DNA from: JBIOYL01 sp044870185
GTDB lineage: Bacteria; Actinomycetota; CALGFH01
Length of the DNA stretch: 6,254 nt
Reading direction: 5' to 3'
Assembly: GCA_044870185.1 (NCBI GenBank)
Contig: JBIOYL010000261.1
Span: forward strand, 1-6,254
The position numbers were made by a program, and so were the translations under genes. The notes under the pieces were generated by a model. The model was given only the letters and a program-made list of their open reading frames with translations. It was not told the origin of the DNA and ran no database searches. Below are positions 1 to 5,086 of this stretch, piece after piece (within the stretch, counting starts at the first letter, position 1; the number at the start of each line of letters is the position of its first letter).

Positions 1-176
1 TGGTCGGCGGCGCCGGGCGCAAGCTCCTCTTCGAACAGCGACGGCAGCACCACCGCGCCGGCGCCGGCCGCCTCCAGCCGCCGCAGCCCGTCCAGGCTGC
101 CGGTCAGCGGCGACGCCGACGCGACCAGCGGCGTCCGCAGGTCCAAGCCCAGGTAGCGGGTCCGCAGCTCGACCAT
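1..176 (-). CDS. DHOD-like flavoprotein, N-terminal part only (runs off left edge)
   Basis: The minus strand opens with ATG at 176-174 and stays open to the window edge, giving 58 codons. The protein starts MVELRTRYLGLDLRTP and continues through ASASPLTGSLDG, AVVLPSLFEEE and LAPGAAD. This is the N-terminus of the same DHOD-like family as the gene at 422. Nucleotide identity to 422-606 is 172 of 176 aligned bases, plus a 9-bp gap. Two of the four substitutions change residues (Val2 for Ala, Glu3 for Asp) and two are silent. The start is supported by GGAAGGAG (194-187), 10 bases upstream. Homology stops at the start codon, as expected for a true gene start. The gene is transcribed divergently from the 422 gene across 245 bp. 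The catalytic part lies outside the window, so completeness and function cannot be judged. An inverted assembly artefact is possible, but the substitutions and indel argue against it. Confidence 0.85.
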   Translation of the reverse strand, partial: MVELRTRYLGLDLRTPLVASASPLTGSLDGLRRLEAAGAGAVVLPSLFEEELAPGAAD

Positions 177-186
177 GGGTGGTGCA

Positions 187-194
187 CTCCTTCC
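187..194 (-). promoter_or_regulatory. Shine-Dalgarno site of the minus-strand DHOD-like gene
   Basis: On the minus strand this reads GGAAGGAG, ending 10 bases before the ATG at 176. It is purine-rich and well placed, and it fixes that start. The same heptamer GGAAGGA occurs again on this strand at 312-306, in the loop of a hairpin. Confidence 0.6.
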
Positions 195-245
195 GACGCT
201 GGGGTCGTCGGCCGAGCGTGCCACCCGGCCGCCGCCGTGTCCAGG

Positions 246-285
246 TCCAAGGGCCCTGCCGCCGGCGTACCGGTCCGCCCTTGGA
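246..285. repeat. 8-bp inverted repeat with inner hairpin
   Basis: TCCAAGGG (246-253) pairs perfectly with CCCTTGGA (278-285) across 24 bases. Inside it, CCGG (262-265) can pair with CCGG (270-273) around a CGTA loop, flanked by the palindromes GCCGGC (261-266) and ACCGGT (269-274). The CCTTGG core recurs in the gap before nifJ. It could be an operator or part of a structured leader. Confidence 0.4.
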
Positions 286-298
286 GGAGACCGGCCCG

Positions 299-319
299 CC
301 CGGCATCCTTCCTGCCGGG
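299..319. repeat. Hairpin, 7-bp stem and 7-base loop
   Basis: CCCGGCA (299-305) pairs with TGCCGGG (313-319) around the loop TCCTTCC (306-312). Its right arm is also the right arm of the longer 213-328 repeat, so the two pairings exclude each other. No T-tract follows, so it is not a classical intrinsic terminator. On the minus strand the loop reads GGAAGGA, the same as the Shine-Dalgarno core of the divergent gene. Confidence 0.4.
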
Positions 320-347
320 TGGCGCTCGACATCGAGGAGCTGTTTCG

Positions 348-401
348 ATGACCGCGCCGTCCCGCGGCGGCCGCTGGCAGGCAGGAGCCGACCGAGCATA
401 G
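348..401 (+). CDS. Possible 17-codon leader ORF upstream of the DHOD-like gene
   Basis: ATG at 348 is preceded by GAGGAG (334-339) at an 8-base spacing. It opens a frame reading MTAPSRGGRWQAGADRA that ends with TAG at 399-401, 20 bases before the DHOD-like ATG. The only support is the good ribosome binding site and its position. The peptide has no run of cysteine, histidine or other amino acid typical of attenuation peptides. A 4-bp hairpin, CTCG (325-328) with CGAG (333-336), would partly cover its ribosome binding site. It may equally be a chance ORF. Confidence 0.2.
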   Translation: MTAPSRGGRWQAGADRA

Positions 402-415
402 GCTGAACCGAGGAG
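399..415 (+). promoter_or_regulatory. Ribosome binding site and weak -10-like element of the first DHOD-like gene
   Basis: GAGGAG (410-415) lies 6 bases before the ATG at 422 and is a convincing Shine-Dalgarno site. TAGGCT at 399-404 fits the loose actinobacterial -10 pattern TANNNT, but I see no clear -35 box. If it were used, the transcript would have an unusually short leader. The promoter half of this call is weak. Confidence 0.4.
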
Positions 416-421
416 CTGACC

Positions 422-606
422 ATGGCCGACCTGCGCACCCGCTACCTGGGCTTGGACCTGCGGACGCCGCTGGTCGCGTCGGCGTCGCCGCTGACCGGCA
501 GCCTGGACGGCCTGCGGCGGCTGGAGGCGGCCGGCGCCGGCGCGGTGGTGCTGCCGTCGCTGTTCGAAGAGGAGCTTGCGCCCGGCGCCGCCGGCGCCGC
601 CGACCA
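422..606. repeat. Right arm of inverted duplication (left arm 1-176)
   Basis: The segment matches the reverse complement of 1-176 with four substitutions, all within the first 90 bases, and one 9-bp length difference. The repeat begins exactly at the two start codons. It runs off the left edge, so its true length is unknown and may cover the whole gene. The arms are separated by 245 bp of mostly unalike sequence. This points to a recent inverted duplication, or to gene conversion between divergent copies. Confidence 0.9.
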
Positions 607-1387
607 CGGCCTGGGCGCGGCCGGCTACGGAGCCGGCCCAGATGCCTACCTGGCCCTGGTCGAGCAGGCCAAGGCCACCCTGTCGATCCCGGTGATCGCC
701 AGCCTCAACGGCGTCACCCGGGGCGGCTGGGTGGCGCACGCCACCCGCCTGCAACAGGCCGGCGCCGACGCGTTGGAGCTCAACGTCTACTACGTCTCCT
801 CCAGCCCCGGGCTGAGCGGCTCGGAGGTCGAGTGGCAGTACCTGGACGTGGTCCGGGCCGTGCGCCGCGCCATCGACGTGCCGCTGGCGGTCAAGCTGAG
901 CCCGTACTTCAGCTCGATCGCGAACCTGGCCGGGCAGCTGGTCGAGGTGGGCGCCGACGGGCTGGTGCTGTTCAACCGCTTCTACCAGCCCGACCTGGAC
1001 ATCGAGGCGCTGTCGGTGGTGCCGGCCCTGGACCTGTCCAGCTCGGCCGAGCTGCGCCTGCCGCTGCGCTGGATCGCCATCCTGTACCGGCGCTGGCCGG
1101 TGTCGCTGGCCGCCTCGACCGGGGTGCACGGCCCCACCGACGCGATCAAGGCGCTGCTGGCCGGCGCCGACGTCGTCATGTCGACCTCGGCGCTGCTGCG
1201 CCACGGCCCCGAGCACCTCGGCCGCCTGGCGGCCGGCCTGCGCGACTGGCTGGACACCCACCAGCACCGCTCGGTCGGAGATGTCCGGGGGCTGCTGAGC
1301 CAACGCTCGGTGCAGGACCCGACCGCCTTCGAGCGGGCCAACTACATCAAGACCCTGGCGTCGTTCGCCACGACCGGGAAGGGGTGA
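422..1387 (+). CDS. Dihydroorotate dehydrogenase-like flavoprotein, nifJ-linked, copy 1
   Basis: This 321-residue protein belongs to the DHOD-like TIM-barrel family usually annotated as dihydroorotate dehydrogenase-like protein. Visible family motifs are ASASPLTG (20-26), VIASLNG (91-97), ELNVYYVSSSP (119-129), VKLSPYF with Lys158 (157-163), GLVLFNRFYQPD (180-191), LRLPLRWIAIL (211-221), a TGVH phosphate-binding segment (233-236) and ALLRHGP (257-263). These suggest FMN binding in the cytoplasm. It has no cysteine at all, so the class 1 DHOD catalytic cysteine and Fe-S ligands are absent. Serines 126-128 sit where the catalytic base would be expected. The substrate is unknown. Compared with copy 2, about 16 residues are missing between residues 50 and 76, and that segment is Ala/Gly-rich. 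The start is fixed by GAGGAG 6 bases upstream and by the identical start of the divergent copy. It precedes nifJ by 93 bp on the same strand, so co-transcription is likely. Family assignment is firm; function is not. Confidence 0.9.
   Translation: MADLRTRYLGLDLRTPLVASASPLTGSLDGLRRLEAAGAGAVVLPSLFEEELAPGAAGAADHGLGAAGYGAGPDAYLALVEQAKATLSIPVIASLNGVTRGGWVAHATRLQQAGADALELNVYYVSSSPGLSGSEVEWQYLDVVRAVRRAIDVPLAVKLSPYFSSIANLAGQLVEVGADGLVLFNRFYQPDLDIEALSVVPALDLSSSAELRLPLRWIAILYRRWPVSLAASTGVHGPTDAIKALLAGADVVMSTSALLRHGPEHLGRLAAGLRDWLDTHQHRSVGDVRGLLSQRSVQDPTAFERANYIKTLASFATTGKG
584..601. repeat. Tandem 9-bp repeat GGCGCCGCC x2
   Basis: Two exact copies (584-592 and 593-601) encode Gly-Ala-Ala twice. The divergent copy at the left edge has a single unit at the same place. 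This is the only length difference between the two arms. It lies in the Ala/Gly-rich segment that replaces a longer charged segment in the downstream paralogue, and fits replication slippage after duplication. Confidence 0.8.
950..1000 (+). repeat. 51-bp direct repeat, identical to 5656-5706
   Basis: The stretch encoding the end of VGADGLVLFNRFYQPDLD is identical base for base in the two plus-strand DHOD-like genes. It is bounded by mismatches on both sides. A second identical tract of 34 bp joins 878-911 and 5584-5617. The repeats lie in direct orientation 4.7 kb apart and flank nifJ. Confidence 0.85.
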
Positions 1388-1394
1388 GCGGGCG

Positions 1395-1439
1395 GTCCCG
1401 TCCGTGCGGGGCCTTGGACCCTGCCAGCCAAGGCGGGAC
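1395..1439 (+). promoter_or_regulatory. Intercistronic hairpin between DHOD-like gene and nifJ
   Basis: GCCTTGG (1411-1417) pairs perfectly with CCAAGGC (1428-1434) around a 10-base loop. GTCCC (1395-1399) can extend the stem by pairing with GGGAC (1435-1439), leaving an 11-base bulge on the left side. No T-tract follows, so read-through into nifJ is expected. The element could be a partial terminator, an RNA-processing or stability element that sets different levels for the two genes, or an operator dyad of form TTGG-N10-CCAA. Confidence 0.4.
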
Positions 1440-1450
1440 ACTAGTCGGGT

Positions 1451-1475
1451 GACGATGGCGACGATGGCCTGGAGG
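1451..1475 (+). promoter_or_regulatory. 9-bp tandem repeat and ribosome binding site before nifJ
   Basis: GACGATGGC is repeated exactly at 1451-1459 and 1460-1468. It is followed directly by GGAGG (1471-1475), 5 bases before the ATG at 1481. The ATGs inside the repeats (1455, 1464) are out of frame with nifJ, which supports 1481 as the start. Confidence 0.55.
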
Positions 1476-1480
1476 ACGCC

Positions 1481-4400
1481 ATGACGACGACGGGCGGCTG
1501 GGTGTGCGTGGACGGCAACGAGGCGGCGGCGCTGGTCGCCCACCGGCTGAGCGAGGTCATCGCCATCTACCCGATCACGCCGGCCTCGCCGATGGGGGAG
1601 CTGGCCGACGCCTGGAGCGCGGCCGGGCGGCCCAACCTGTGGGGGCAGGTTCCCGAGGTGGTCGAGCTGCAGAGTGAGGCCGGGGCGGCCGGGGTGCTGC
1701 ACGGGGCGGTGCTCAAGGGTGCGCTCGCCACCACCTTCACCGCCTCCCAGGGGCTGCTGCTGATGCTGCCGAACATGTTCAAGATCGCCGGGGAGCTCAC
1801 CCCGACGGTGATCCACGTGGCCGCCCGCACGGTCGCCACCCACGCGCTGTCGATCTTCGGCGACCACTCCGACGTGATGGCGGCCCGCCCGACCGGCTGG
1901 GCGATGCTGGCCTCCGCCTCGGTGCAGGAGGCCCACGACCTCGCCCTGGTCGCCCACGCGGCGACGCTCGCCGCCCGGGTGCCGTTCGTGCACTTCTTCG
2001 ACGGCTTTCGCACCTCCCACGAGGTGGCCAAGATCCGGCCGCTCGCCGACGACGACCTGCGCGCCCTGGTCGGCGACGACGACCTGCGCGCCCACCGCGA
2101 CCGCGGCCTGTCCCCTGACCATCCGAGGCTGCGCGGCTCGGCGCAGAACCCGGACGTGTTCTTCCAGGCCCGCGAGGCGGCCAACCCCTTCTACGCGGCC
2201 GTCGCCGGGATCGTGCAGGCCAAGCTGGACGAGCTGGCCCGCCGGACCGGCCGGCGCTACCGCCTGGTCGACTACGAAGGCGCCCCGGACGCCGAGCGGG
2301 TGGTGGTGCTGATGGGCTCGGGCGCCGGCGCGACCGCCGAGACGGTCGCGGCGCTGACCGCGGCCGGCGAGCAGGTCGGCGTGGCCACCGTGCGGCTGTA
2401 CCGGCCGTTCCCGGTCGCGGCGCTGACCGCGGCGCTGCCCGCCACCGTCCGGCGGGTGGCGGTGCTGGACCGCACCAAGGAGCCGGGCGCGGCCGGCGAG
2501 CCGCTCTACCAGGACGTGGTCACCGCGCTGGCGGAGCGGGCCGCCGCCGGCGACGCGCCGATGCCGCTGGTGGTCGGCGGCCGCTACGGGCTGGCGTCCA
2601 AGGAGTTCACCCCGGCGATGGCCAAGGCGGTGCTGGACACGCTGGCCGCCGAGACGCCCCGCAACCACTTCACCGTCGGGATCGCCGACGACGTCTCGCA
2701 CACCAGCCTGCCGGTGGACACCGCCTTCTCGACCGAGGACGCCGAGGGCCTGCGGGCGGTCTTCTTCGTGCTCGGCTCGGACGGCACGGTCGGCGCCAAC
2801 AAGACCTCGGTGAAGATCGTCGGCGAGGGCACCGACCTGTTCGCGCAGGGCTACTTCGTCTACGACTCCAAGAAGTCCGGCTCGGTGACCGTGTCGCACC
2901 TGCGGGTGGGGCCGCGCCCGATCCGCTCGACCTACCTGATCGGGCCGGGGCAGGCGAACTTCGTCGCCTGCCACCAGTTTCACTTCCTGGACCGCATGGA
3001 CGTGCTCGGCCGCGCCGCGCCCGGGGCGACCTTCCTGCTGAACAGCCCCTGGCCGGCCGACGAGGTCTGGGACCACCTGCCCGTCGAGGTGCAGCGCGAG
3101 ATCATCGACAAGCGCCTGGACGTGTGGGTGGTCGACGCCGCCCGGGTCGCCCGCGAGGCGGGCATGGGCCACCGCATCAACACGGTGATGCAGCCGTGCT
3201 TCTTCGCGCTGGCGGGCGTCCTGCCCCGGGAGCAGGCGGTCGCGGCGATCAAGGCCTGGGTGTCCAAGGCCTTCGCCCGCCGCGGCGAGGAGGTCGTCGC
3301 CCGCAACTTCGCCGCCGTCGACGGCGCGCTGGACGCGCTGCGTCGGGTGGAGGTGCCGGCCGCGGCCACCGCCACCCGCCACCGGCGACCGGCGGTGTCG
3401 GAGGAGGCGCCCGACTTCGTCAAGCGGGTCACCGCACGGATGCTGGAGGGCAACGGCGACCTGCTGCCGGTCAGCGCCCTGCCGGTCGACGGCGCCTTCG
3501 TGACCGGCACCGCCAGGTGGGAGAAGCGCTCGCTGGCGGCCGAGATCCCCATCTGGGACCCGGCGGTCTGCATCGACTGCGGCAAGTGCGCGATCGTGTG
3601 CCCCCACTCCACCATCCGTATGAAGGTGTTCGCCCCCGAGGCGCTGCAGGGCGCCCCCGACGGGTTCGCCGCCAAGGACTTCCGCTCCCGCGACCTGCCC
3701 GGCATGAAGCTCACCATCCAGGTCGCGCCCGACGACTGCACCGGCTGCGGCGTGTGCGTGGAGGTCTGCCCGGCCCACGCCAAGCAGGAGGTCAAGCACA
3801 AGGCGATCAACATGACCCCGGTCGACGAGTTCCTGGAACGCGAGCGGGCCAGGTGGGACTTCTTCCTGGCGATCCCGGAGCTGGAGCGCGACCGGATGGC
3901 GCCGGACACGGTCAAGGGCTCCCAGACCCGCCAGCCGCTGTTCGAGTTCTCCGGCGCCTGCGCCGGCTGCGGCGAGACCCCCTACCTCAGGCTCATCAGC
4001 CAGCTGTTCGGCGACCGGCTGCTGGTCGCCAACGCCACCGGCTGCTCGTCGATCTACGGCGGCAACCTGCCCACCACCCCCTGGACGGTCGACGCGCAGG
4101 GGCGCGGGCCGGCCTGGGCGAACTCGCTGTTCGAGGACAACGCCGAGTTCGGCCTCGGCATGCGGCTGGCCGCCGACCGGCTGCAGGCACGCGCCCGCCA
4201 GCTGCTGGAGCGCCTGACCCCGCAGGTGGGGGCGGAGCTGGCCCGCGCGATCCTGGACGCCCGCCAGCGCGACGAGGCGGCGGTGGCGGCCCAGCGCGAG
4301 CGGGTCGCCGAGCTGCGCCGGCGCCTGGCCGCCATCGACGGGGACGAGGCGCGCGAGCTGGAGGGCCTGGCCGACGAGCTGGTCCGCCGCTCGGTCTGGA

Positions 4401-5086
4401 TCGTCGGCGGGGACGGCTGGGCCTACGACATCGGCTCGGCCGGGGTGGACGCGGTGCTCGCCTCCGGCCAGGACGTCAACCTGCTGGTACTGGACACCGA
4501 GGTGTACTCCAACACCGGCGGGCAGGCGTCCAAGGCGACGCCGCGCGGCGCGGTCGCCAAGTTCGCCGCCCGCGGCAAGCCGACCGGCAAGAAGGACCTC
4601 GGCATGCTGGCGATGGCCTATGGCAACGTCTACGTCGCCCACGTCGCGGTCGGCTCCAGCGACATGCAGACGGTCAAGGCGCTGCTGGAGGCCGAGGCGT
4701 GGCCCGGCCCGTCGCTGGTGATCGCCTACTCGACCTGCATCGCCCACGGCTTCGACATGGCCGGGTCCATGGCGCACATGCGCGACGCGGTGCGCGCCGG
4801 CCACTGGCCGCTGTACCGCTACCATCCGGACGCCGAGCGTCCCTTCCACCTGGACTCCAAGCCGCCGTCGCAGCCGCTGCGGGAGTTCGCGGCCAGCGAG
4901 GCCCGCTTCGCCATGCTGGCCCGCACGGCGCCGCAGGAGTTCGAGCGCCTGATGGCGCTGGCCGAGGAGGACGTGCGCGAACGCTGGCGCTGGTACGAGC
5001 AGCTCGCCGCCGTGCCCCGCATCGCCCCGCACCTGCCGCCGCGGCCGCTGGGGCCGGCGGGACCGTCCGAGGAGGAGGCGCCGTGA
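1481..5086 (+). CDS. nifJ: Pyruvate:ferredoxin (flavodoxin) oxidoreductase, single-chain
   Basis: This 1201-residue enzyme oxidatively decarboxylates pyruvate with CoA to acetyl-CoA and CO2, reducing ferredoxin or flavodoxin in the cytoplasm. All domains of homodimeric PFOR are in order. The N-terminal pyrimidine-binding domain carries YPITPASP (30-37, Thr33), Glu66 and Arg116, matching Thr31, Glu64 and Arg114 of the Desulfovibrio africanus enzyme as I recall them. A transketolase-C-like domain spans about 275-420. The gamma/CoA domain starts near GSDGTVGANK (432-441), and an EKR-type linker follows. A 2x[4Fe-4S] ferredoxin domain has Cys697, 700, 703, 707 and Cys753, 756, 759, 763. The TPP domain has proximal-cluster cysteines 827, 830, 855 and 1086, GDGWAYDIG (Asp978) and YSNTGGQ (Asn1011). 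No ligand is missing. The C-terminal extension that protects the D. africanus enzyme from oxygen appears absent, and no cysteine follows 1086. The stop overlaps the next gene by four bases. Its substrate could include other 2-oxoacids, but pyruvate is the best reading. Confidence 0.97.
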   Translation: MTTTGGWVCVDGNEAAALVAHRLSEVIAIYPITPASPMGELADAWSAAGRPNLWGQVPEVVELQSEAGAAGVLHGAVLKGALATTFTASQGLLLMLPNMFKIAGELTPTVIHVAARTVATHALSIFGDHSDVMAARPTGWAMLASASVQEAHDLALVAHAATLAARVPFVHFFDGFRTSHEVAKIRPLADDDLRALVGDDDLRAHRDRGLSPDHPRLRGSAQNPDVFFQAREAANPFYAAVAGIVQAKLDELARRTGRRYRLVDYEGAPDAERVVVLMGSGAGATAETVAALTAAGEQVGVATVRLYRPFPVAALTAALPATVRRVAVLDRTKEPGAAGEPLYQDVVTALAERAAAGDAPMPLVVGGRYGLASKEFTPAMAKAVLDTLAAETPRNHFTVGIADDVSHTSLPVDTAFSTEDAEGLRAVFFVLGSDGTVGANKTSVKIVGEGTDLFAQGYFVYDSKKSGSVTVSHLRVGPRPIRSTYLIGPGQANFVACHQFHFLDRMDVLGRAAPGATFLLNSPWPADEVWDHLPVEVQREIIDKRLDVWVVDAARVAREAGMGHRINTVMQPCFFALAGVLPREQAVAAIKAWVSKAFARRGEEVVARNFAAVDGALDALRRVEVPAAATATRHRRPAVSEEAPDFVKRVTARMLEGNGDLLPVSALPVDGAFVTGTARWEKRSLAAEIPIWDPAVCIDCGKCAIVCPHSTIRMKVFAPEALQGAPDGFAAKDFRSRDLPGMKLTIQVAPDDCTGCGVCVEVCPAHAKQEVKHKAINMTPVDEFLERERARWDFFLAIPELERDRMAPDTVKGSQTRQPLFEFSGACAGCGETPYLRLISQLFGDRLLVANATGCSSIYGGNLPTTPWTVDAQGRGPAWANSLFEDNAEFGLGMRLAADRLQARARQLLERLTPQVGAELARAILDARQRDEAAVAAQRERVAELRRRLAAIDGDEARELEGLADELVRRSVWIVGGDGWAYDIGSAGVDAVLASGQDVNLLVLDTEVYSNTGGQASKATPRGAVAKFAARGKPTGKKDLGMLAMAYGNVYVAHVAVGSSDMQTVKALLEAEAWPGPSLVIAYSTCIAHGFDMAGSMAHMRDAVRAGHWPLYRYHPDAERPFHLDSKPPSQPLREFAASEARFAMLARTAPQEFERLMALAEEDVRERWRWYEQLAAVPRIAPHLPPRPLGPAGPSEEEAP
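5069..5078 (+). promoter_or_regulatory. Strong ribosome binding site inside the nifJ 3' end
   Basis: GAGGAGGAGG ends 4 bases before GTG at 5083 and encodes the Glu run near the NifJ C-terminus. It sets the start of the downstream gene at GTG 5083, where GTGA overlaps the nifJ stop, and suggests translational coupling. Confidence 0.75.

Larger units (their letters stand above)
213..328. repeat. Imperfect long-range inverted repeat in the divergent intergenic region
   Basis: The left arm 213-229 (CGAGCGTGCCACCCGGC) is complementary to the right arm 314-328 (GCCGGGTGGCGCTCG) over 15 base pairs, with a two-base bulge (GT, 218-219). Ten of the pairs are uninterrupted. The arms enclose two further inverted repeats. 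Transcribed from either strand, the segment could fold as a closed stem with inner hairpins. At the DNA level it could also be paired protein-binding sites shared by the divergent genes. Homologous leaders brought face to face by the inverted gene duplication are a third explanation. I recognise no known riboswitch class. Confidence 0.45.

Noticed and set aside
213..228. T-box-like string GGGTGGCAC on the minus strand
   Set aside because: It matches only the first part of the conserved T-box core and then diverges. No specifier hairpin is seen, and the downstream gene is not an aminoacyl-tRNA synthetase or amino-acid gene.
179..406. 75-codon plus-strand frame filling the intergenic region
   Set aside because: It starts at a GTG that overlaps the divergent gene's leader, has no ribosome binding site and is Arg/Pro-rich. 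It also crosses the inverted repeats.
1..606. Inverted repeat as a simple assembly or amplification fold-back artefact
   Set aside because: An artefact should give identical arms that join symmetrically. Here the arms carry four substitutions and a 9-bp indel, have different ribosome binding sites and are separated by 245 bp of distinct sequence. It is not fully excluded without reads.
422..1387. Annotation as pyrD (pyrimidine biosynthesis)
   Set aside because: There is no catalytic Cys, the active-site loop is atypical, and the gene is linked to nifJ rather than to other pyrimidine genes.
832..1452. 206-codon plus-strand frame overlapping the first DHOD-like gene
   Set aside because: It is a shadow frame with Arg/Gly/Ala-rich composition and no motifs.
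2048..2092. 18-bp direct repeat encoding DDDLRA twice in nifJ
   Set aside because: It is in frame, nine codons apart, within the normal variable acidic linker of PFOR before the conserved QNPDVFFQ segment. Codon bias explains the DNA identity.
104..5032. Very long minus-strand open frame (about 1640 codons) antisense to the DHOD-like gene and nifJ
   Set aside because: It is the mirror of biased high-GC codons on the plus strand. Its composition is Arg/Gly/His/Val-rich with no recognisable domain, and it spans two genes and their gap. The plus-strand proteins are fully conserved families.
3124..5082. Upstream extension of the copy 2 reading frame through nifJ
   Set aside because: The extension is low-complexity Gly/Arg/Pro sequence in a shadow frame of nifJ. 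Real homology begins at GTG 5083, which has its own ribosome binding site.
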